From Thalassobacillus sp043497085 (GTDB lineage: Bacteria; Bacillota; Bacilli; Bacillales; Halobacillaceae): a stretch of 9,001 nt of DNA. Position numbers and translations under genes: made by a program. The DNA lies in the NCBI GenBank assembly GCA_043497085.1, contig JBIEKI010000031.1; one strand, written 5' to 3'. Positions 6,200-9,001 of this stretch are shown here, piece after piece. The number at the start of each line of letters is the position of its first letter. Position 1 is the first letter of the stretch. The notes below the pieces were generated by a model. It ran no database searches, had not been told where the DNA came from, and saw only the letters and a list, made by a program, of their open reading frames with translations.

Positions 6200-6979
6200 T
6201 TATTTAACCGCTATCCAAATTGTCCATCTATCTTTCTCAATTATGCTATTATTACTTGAAAGTGATTTATCTACATGATTAATTAATATCCTCAATTCAT
6301 TGTCATCTAGTTCATGTAAAATACTTCTTCCGGTTCGCTCACTTAAATCTTCAAGTAATTGATCTTTGGTATCATACATTTTTCTTGTTTCCCACAACTT
6401 AACTTCCTCGATTTTTCTAAATCCAACTTTCTTCAAAGTTTCCAACACGAACTGGCTGGAATATCGGCGACTCACCTCTTTATCGATTAATCTTGGAAAT
6501 AATTCAAAAAGATATCCTCTTATATGGTTATCATTCCCTTTTAATAGACAATCATCAGGGGTACGATCCTGAATAATATAATATCCATCATCCTTGAGTA
6601 TTCGATAGGCTTCTTGAAAGCAATTTTGTAATTCATCCAGATGATGTATTAATGCTCTTTCAAGTACTAAGTCAAAATTATTGCTATTTACCCCTGTATC
6701 ATAAGCACTCCCATACCTGAAGAATATGTTTTTATAATCCTTACAGTTTTCCTTAGCACCCTCTAGTATCTTTTCAGAAAAGTCTACGCCAGTGACTGAA
6801 GCTACCCCCATGTCCGCTAACGCCTTAGAATAGATTCCTCCTCCGCATCCAATATCTACAGCTTTTGATACATTCTCAACAGGTACAAGTTGTGTTATTG
6901 TCTTCTTCCATGAGCTGTCTGCAGTGCGAGTAGTATATGTAAAGCGATTCTTATTACTATGGAAATCAATCCCCAACAT
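6200..6979 (-). CDS. Class I SAM-dependent methyltransferase (Methyltransf_11 type)
   Basis: The 259-residue product has a Rossmann-type methyltransferase core. Motif I is VDIGCGGG at residues 41-48, which binds S-adenosylmethionine. The acidic ribose-binding residue is D66 in GVDFS. Motif IV is NFDLVLERALIHHL at 101-114, and a post-core AYRILKDDGYYIIQDR segment follows at 124-139. The HH pair after motif IV and the C-terminal 120 residues point to a small-molecule methyltransferase, not an rRNA or DNA enzyme, but the substrate is unknown. It is cytoplasmic. The start is ATG at 6979, with GGAAAGAGGG a few bases upstream. The stop abuts repeat copy 7, with almost no 3' untranslated sequence. 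No neighbour suggests a biosynthetic cluster. Confidence 0.92.
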   Translation of the reverse strand: MLGIDFHSNKNRFTYTTRTADSSWKKTITQLVPVENVSKAVDIGCGGGIYSKALADMGVASVTGVDFSEKILEGAKENCKDYKNIFFRYGSAYDTGVNSNNFDLVLERALIHHLDELQNCFQEAYRILKDDGYYIIQDRTPDDCLLKGNDNHIRGYLFELFPRLIDKEVSRRYSSQFVLETLKKVGFRKIEEVKLWETRKMYDTKDQLLEDLSERTGRSILHELDDNELRILINHVDKSLSSNNSIIEKDRWTIWIAVK

Positions 6980-6995
6980 ACATCCCTCTTTCCTT

Positions 6996-7096
6996 TAGTA
7001 ACTAAGATTACAGTATTGAAAAATTGGCCCCTATAACGGAAGACTTGATTTCGAGATATTGAAGCAGATCTTCAAGTAACGCACCCTTTACTTGAA
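6996..7096 (-). repeat. Inter-gene repeat, copy 8 (perfect right palindrome)
   Basis: The core at 7026-7058 reads GGCCCCTATAACG then GAAGACTTGATTTCGAGATA. The right end at 7071-7096 is a perfect inverted repeat, TTCAAGTAA and TTACTTGAA, around CGCACCCT. The left motif is weak (TTAGTAACTAAGATTACAG). Confidence 0.92.
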
Positions 7097-7101
7097 TAAA
7101 G

Positions 7102-7476
7102 TTAATAACCACTTACTGTTTGAATTAAACCCGCACCAGCTTTTATTTGGGCTTCAACTTCACCTGTTATATTGACGATAAAATCACCTTTACTATCAGT
7201 TTTTATATCAATGTTACCTCTATATGTATTATTATTTGATTTCAAACCAACTTCCTTAACATCAGAGAAATCTATCTCTATAAAGGTAGTCGTATAACCT
7301 CTTTCAACCCATTTCATTGGTGGTTTATCAGCGTAAAAGGGCATATCGAAACCAATTTGTACTTGGTCTCCCTCATGTGAAATTGCTATCCTTTCAATAC
7401 GAATATCATTTAGAGGTGGTACACTGGTGTATATCATTGATATAAATTTGTTATCTGTTAAATGTTCATGCCACAT
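7102..7476 (-). CDS. Imm50-like immunity protein
   Basis: The 124-residue protein resembles the Imm50 family of predicted immunity proteins from polymorphic-toxin loci. Features recalled for the Bacillus members are an MWHEHLTDNKFI start, a PPLNDIRIERIAISHEGD segment, a DMPFYADKPPMKWVERGYTT block with the conserved tryptophan, and an AGAGLIQTVSGY end. All are present here, in that order. Such proteins neutralise a contact-delivered or secreted toxin. No toxin gene is next to it, so it would be an orphan immunity gene kept by itself. The start is ATG at 7476, with AAGGAAGGGG about 10 nt upstream. It is cytoplasmic, with no signal or membrane segment. The family call rests on remembered sequence patterns and needs an HMM search. 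An uncharacterised beta-sandwich protein is the alternative. Confidence 0.65.
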   Translation of the reverse strand: MWHEHLTDNKFISMIYTSVPPLNDIRIERIAISHEGDQVQIGFDMPFYADKPPMKWVERGYTTTFIEIDFSDVKEVGLKSNNNTYRGNIDIKTDSKGDFIVNITGEVEAQIKAGAGLIQTVSGY

Positions 7477-7534
7477 TACGTTTCAACCCCTTCCTTACAG
7501 TTGTTAAAATCGCTTTTTTAAATTATTTCTTCTT

Positions 7535-7618
7535 AAACAATACTGCTCCGTTAGTTAAAAAGGGGATCGTCTATATTGAACAATTGCCCCCTATTATTGA
7601 TATCTTGGAATCATATTA
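7535..7618 (-). repeat. Inter-gene repeat, copy 9 (core half lost)
   Basis: The left motif is excellent (ACTGCTCCGTTAGTTAAAAA), and so is the segment up to TGCCCCCTATTATT. From about 7599 the sequence departs from the consensus (GATATCTTGGAATCATATTA in place of GAAGACTTGATTTCGAGATA), and no right palindrome follows. The plus-strand promoter begins soon after this point. Confidence 0.8.
7557..7590 (-). terminator. Terminator-like hairpin inside repeat copy 9
   Basis: Minus strand GGGG (7590-7587) pairs with CCCC (7565-7562), with a few A-T pairs inside, followed by TTTTT (7561-7557). It is a short stem, but it lies at the same place as the hairpins in copies 2 and 5. Confidence 0.4.
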
Positions 7619-7632
7619 TGTTACACATAATC

Positions 7633-7663
7633 TTCACAACATAAAATAATTTTGTGTTATATT
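7633..7663 (+). promoter_or_regulatory. Candidate plus-strand promoter (extended -10)
   Basis: TTCACA (7633-7638) and TATATT (7658-7663), with TG at 7655-7656 forming an extended -10. The 19 nt spacer is long, which an extended -10 can tolerate. It drives away from all neighbouring genes and into the structured region at 7681-7880. Confidence 0.45.
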
Positions 7664-7669
7664 AATTTA

Positions 7670-7880
7670 CAGTTGTTTATTTTTCCAGGCTCCTCTCCCA
7701 GAGTCGGTTCAGGCCGAGGTCCAAAGTGATACCCCAGCGAAAAAAGTAGGAAAGGGAGTGGTAGTTATGAAAGAAATGGTTACGAGTCTTAAAGGTTTCC
7801 AGGTATTAATTCAAGTAATAGCCTTAGTAGTAAATATTGCAGTCTTCAGTAACTCCATCGCTGGGGTGCCTGGAAAAGAA
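7670..7880 (+). ncRNA. Structured leader/mRNA with long-range 5'-3' pairing
   Basis: A contiguous 15-mer, CGCTGGGGTGCCTGG (7859-7873), is exactly complementary to two upstream segments: ACCCCAGCG (7731-7739) pairs with 7859-7867, and CCAGGC (7685-7690) pairs with 7868-7873, with flanking T's and A's adding pairs. The 40 nt between the upstream segments form their own hairpins, for example TCGG (7704-7707) with CCGA (7714-7717). The ribosome binding site and start codon of the small ORF lie in the loop closed by this pairing. The segment is GC-richer than its surroundings. It matches no RNA family I know. A regulated leader or a type I toxin-like mRNA are possible readings. Confidence 0.45.
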
Positions 7881-7946
7881 AATAACTTTTATTGTTATAA
7901 GCCCCGGCTGCTATGGGGCTTATCCACAATAGCCCCCTATACTTGA
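7767..7946 (+). CDS. Small hydrophobic protein, toxin- or holin-like candidate
   Basis: This is the only likely plus-strand gene. It has a good ribosome binding site, AAAGGGAG at 7751-7758, 8 nt before ATG 7767; a GTG at 7758 is possible but overlaps that site. The 59-residue product starts MKEMVTSLKG and has one hydrophobic helix, FQVLIQVIALVVNIAVF, followed by a short polar tail. Length and layout recall single-helix type I toxins of Bacillus, but I see no match to a named one. The last residues (STIAPYT) and the stop come from repeat copy 10, so the natural end may have been lost or the repeat supplies it. Upstream are a promoter and a folded leader. It is probably membrane-bound if made. 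The function is unproven. Confidence 0.45.
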   Translation: MKEMVTSLKGFQVLIQVIALVVNIAVFSNSIAGVPGKENNFYCYKPRLLWGLSTIAPYT

Positions 7947-8003
7947 AGACTTGATTTCGAGATATATTGAAGTAGTTCTGAAACTAACGCGCCCGTTACT
8001 TCC
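7905..8003 (-). repeat. Inter-gene repeat, copy 10
   Basis: The core at 7931-7964 reads AGCCCCCTATACTT then GAAGACTTGATTTCGAGATA. The right palindrome at 7980-8003 pairs GAAACTAACG with CGTTACTTCC at 8 of 10 positions around CGCC. On the left, where other copies have a terminator hairpin, this copy has AAGCCCC/GGGGCTT (7899-7922 region) without a T-run. It contains the stop codon of the plus-strand ORF. Confidence 0.9.
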
Positions 8004-8020
8004 ATAGTAAAAATTACTTT

Positions 8021-8170
8021 TTATAGTTCTCCTTTAAATTCTTCACGTATCTTTTTTAACCAAATGCCCTCAAGCGGAAATAAGACACCGACATCAACAT
8101 TGTCAAAATCAAATCAGAGGACACAAAAACCAACGAATTGTCGTACATCACTAATCTTAAAGGTTTGCTC
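8021..8170 (-). pseudogene. Remnant of an unidentified gene, C-terminal part with an internal stop
   Basis: Directly after the lipoprotein stop (TAG 8173-8171), the same frame continues as EQTFKISDVRQFVGFCVL, a TGA, then FDFDNVDVGVLFPLEGIWLK and KIREEFKGEL to TAA at 8023-8021. The amino-acid composition looks protein-like on both sides of the TGA, and there is no start codon or ribosome binding site. I do not recognise the family. Either it is the decayed 3' end of a different gene left behind after the unit was rearranged, or the original C-terminus of the lipoprotein, now cut off by two stops. The first is more likely because the lipoprotein already has an ordinary length. Confidence 0.5.
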
Positions 8171-8776
8171 CTATGGTATGGTGGTTAATTTTGCTTTAAG
8201 TAACAAAACCACTTCGTGTTTATTCACCAGATTTCTCAACTCATCCTTATCGCCCAAGTTATACATCCTTGTTTCATTTGAAGTAGTTCCTGAATAAGCA
8301 GTTACCGCCACTTCTTCACCAGTTTCCAAGGTTATCCCCTTGTCTCCAGGATGATGTTGCCAACCGCTTATTTGCAAGCTGCCCCACACATCTTCCTCTC
8401 TCCGCTTATCTTGTATGCTTTGATTAGGCCCATATAAGAAAAATATTGGTTCTTTCCCCTGATGCCTTATTAGCCCCATTCCGAAAAAGCCTTTATCATT
8501 ATCGTCTTCCATTGTACGAAAAGTTAAAGATGTTGGGTCGTTTTGTTTCTCACCATTGATATAATAGTCGATCCAAATCTCTACTTCTGTACTCTCGTTT
8601 TCTGGGTATTGAAACTCGAATTCTCTTAATTCTCCTAGCGAAAGCTCACGGAATGCCTGCTGGTGGTTAGAATTTGACTTGTATTTGATGACAGCTGTAT
8701 CTTCTTCCGCTTTTGCACACCCAGTTACAAACATCAAAAGAATTACTCCTAGCATACCTATAGTTATTTTTTTCAC
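8171..8776 (-). CDS. Putative lipoprotein, family unknown
   Basis: The 201-residue product has a lipoprotein signal peptide: MKK, the hydrophobic stretch ITIGMLGVILLMF, and lipobox V-T-G-C with C20 lipidated. The mature domain is rich in polar and acidic residues, with beta-like segments (EFEFQYPENESTEVEIWIDY, SLQISGWQHH, EEVAVTAY). I do not recognise a family. A surface-anchored binding or immunity function would fit the architecture. The start is GTG at 8776, with AAGGGGAAG close upstream. ATG alternatives are internal and would remove the signal peptide. It lies between repeat copies 11 and 10 and is followed in the same frame by a gene remnant. Confidence 0.82.
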   Translation of the reverse strand: MKKITIGMLGVILLMFVTGCAKAEEDTAVIKYKSNSNHQQAFRELSLGELREFEFQYPENESTEVEIWIDYYINGEKQNDPTSLTFRTMEDDNDKGFFGMGLIRHQGKEPIFFLYGPNQSIQDKRREEDVWGSLQISGWQHHPGDKGITLETGEEVAVTAYSGTTSNETRMYNLGDKDELRNLVNKHEVVLLLKAKLTTIP

Positions 8777-8821
8777 GCTTCCCCTTCTTTCTTTTATTAA
8801 CTCCCATTCTGTTCGATGTTC

Positions 8822-8930
8822 TTCAACTCTACTGCTCCGTTAGCACAATAAGCGCTAGCCCCTGTGCAACTATCGCCCCCTTTAACAGAAGACTTGAATT
8901 CGAGATAACTTTGTTGTTTACCCTTTAATT
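8822..8930 (-). repeat. Inter-gene repeat, copy 11
   Basis: The left motif is CTACTGCTCCGTTAGCACAA. The core at 8874-8907 reads CGCCCCCTTTAACA then GAAGACTTGAATTCGAGATA, one change from consensus. The right end is degenerate (ACTTTGTTGTTTACCC). It separates the lipoprotein at 8776 from whatever lies beyond the right edge. Confidence 0.9.
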
Positions 8931-8956
8931 TAAATAAAAAAGAAACAGTAACTATA

Positions 8957-9001
8957 TCACTGAAGTGGTAGATGCATTTTCCTTGTTGGGTTATAAACGT
9001 C
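8957..9001 (-). CDS. Possible 3' end of a gene entering from the right edge
   Basis: The minus strand reads DVYNPTRKMHLPLQ then TGA at 8959-8957, about 27 bp before the degenerate right end of repeat copy 11. That is where a gene end is expected from the pattern of the other units. Fifteen codons are too few to identify it, and another frame is also open across this edge. Confidence 0.2.
   Translation of the reverse strand, partial: DVYNPTRKMHLPLQ

Noticed and set aside
7685..7740. tRNA-like or known riboswitch element
   Set aside because: GGTTCAGGCC superficially recalls a T-arm, but there is no acceptor, anticodon or CCA arrangement, and no known riboswitch core was recognised.
3455..8003. 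Canonical integron attC sites
   Set aside because: The GTTAGTT/AACTAAC boxes resemble the R boxes but miss the strict GTTRRRY/RYYYAAC consensus and face the opposite way in the element. No integron integrase is in the window. The comparison is kept only as an analogy.
8064..8297. Plus-strand ORF of 77 codons
   Set aside because: It is antisense to the lipoprotein end and the gene remnant. The low-complexity Ser/Thr/Asn composition and lack of a ribosome binding site argue against coding.
99..8930. CRISPR array
   Set aside because: The repeats are 300 to 2300 bp apart and separated by whole genes, not by short uniform spacers, and no cas gene is present.

Overview
The window looks like low-GC Firmicutes DNA, most likely from a Bacillaceae species. 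The evidence is AT-rich sequence, strong AGGAGG-type ribosome binding sites, GTG and TTG starts beside ATG, a T-box leader and Bacillus-type protein families. No species can be named from the sequence. There is no rRNA, tRNA gene, recognisable transposase, integrase or CRISPR array.

The layout is unusual. Nearly every gene is on the minus strand, the genes are functionally unrelated, and each gene or gene pair is separated from the next by one copy of the same noncoding repeat in the same orientation. Eleven copies are visible (conserved cores near 121, 2417, 3061, 3498, 4127, 4767, 6158, 7026, 7585, 7931 and 8874), delimiting ten complete ORF-plus-repeat units. In plus-strand reading a complete copy has a left motif resembling CTGCTCCGTTAGTT, sometimes a terminator-like hairpin, a core GCCCCCTAT followed by a few variable bases and GAAGACTTGATTTCGAGATA, and a right palindrome AACTAACG-CACC-CGTT. 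The arrangement resembles an integron cassette array, but the sites do not match the strict attC consensus and no recombinase is in view.

In the direction of transcription (high to low coordinates) the units are: a possible gene tail at the right edge; a lipoprotein followed by a gene remnant (8776-8021); a small plus-strand gene with its own promoter and a structured leader (about 7633-7946); an Imm50-like immunity protein (7476-7102); a class I methyltransferase (6979-6200); an MFS exporter (6036-4831); a second lipoprotein (4698-4210); a NUDIX hydrolase (4045-3593); a three-helix membrane protein (3421-3143); an SRPBCC/AHSA1 protein (2986-2504); an MFS exporter behind a T-box riboswitch (1940-726) followed by a frameshifted DinB-family pseudogene (652-177); and the first codons of another gene at the left edge.

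The genes do not form a pathway. They are single-gene accessory functions: efflux, nucleotide clean-up, methylation, immunity and surface lipoproteins. The units at 1940-726 and 7670-7946 carry their own regulation. For most others no convincing promoter could be seen, although at least three repeats contain terminator-like hairpins, so how the array is expressed is an open question.
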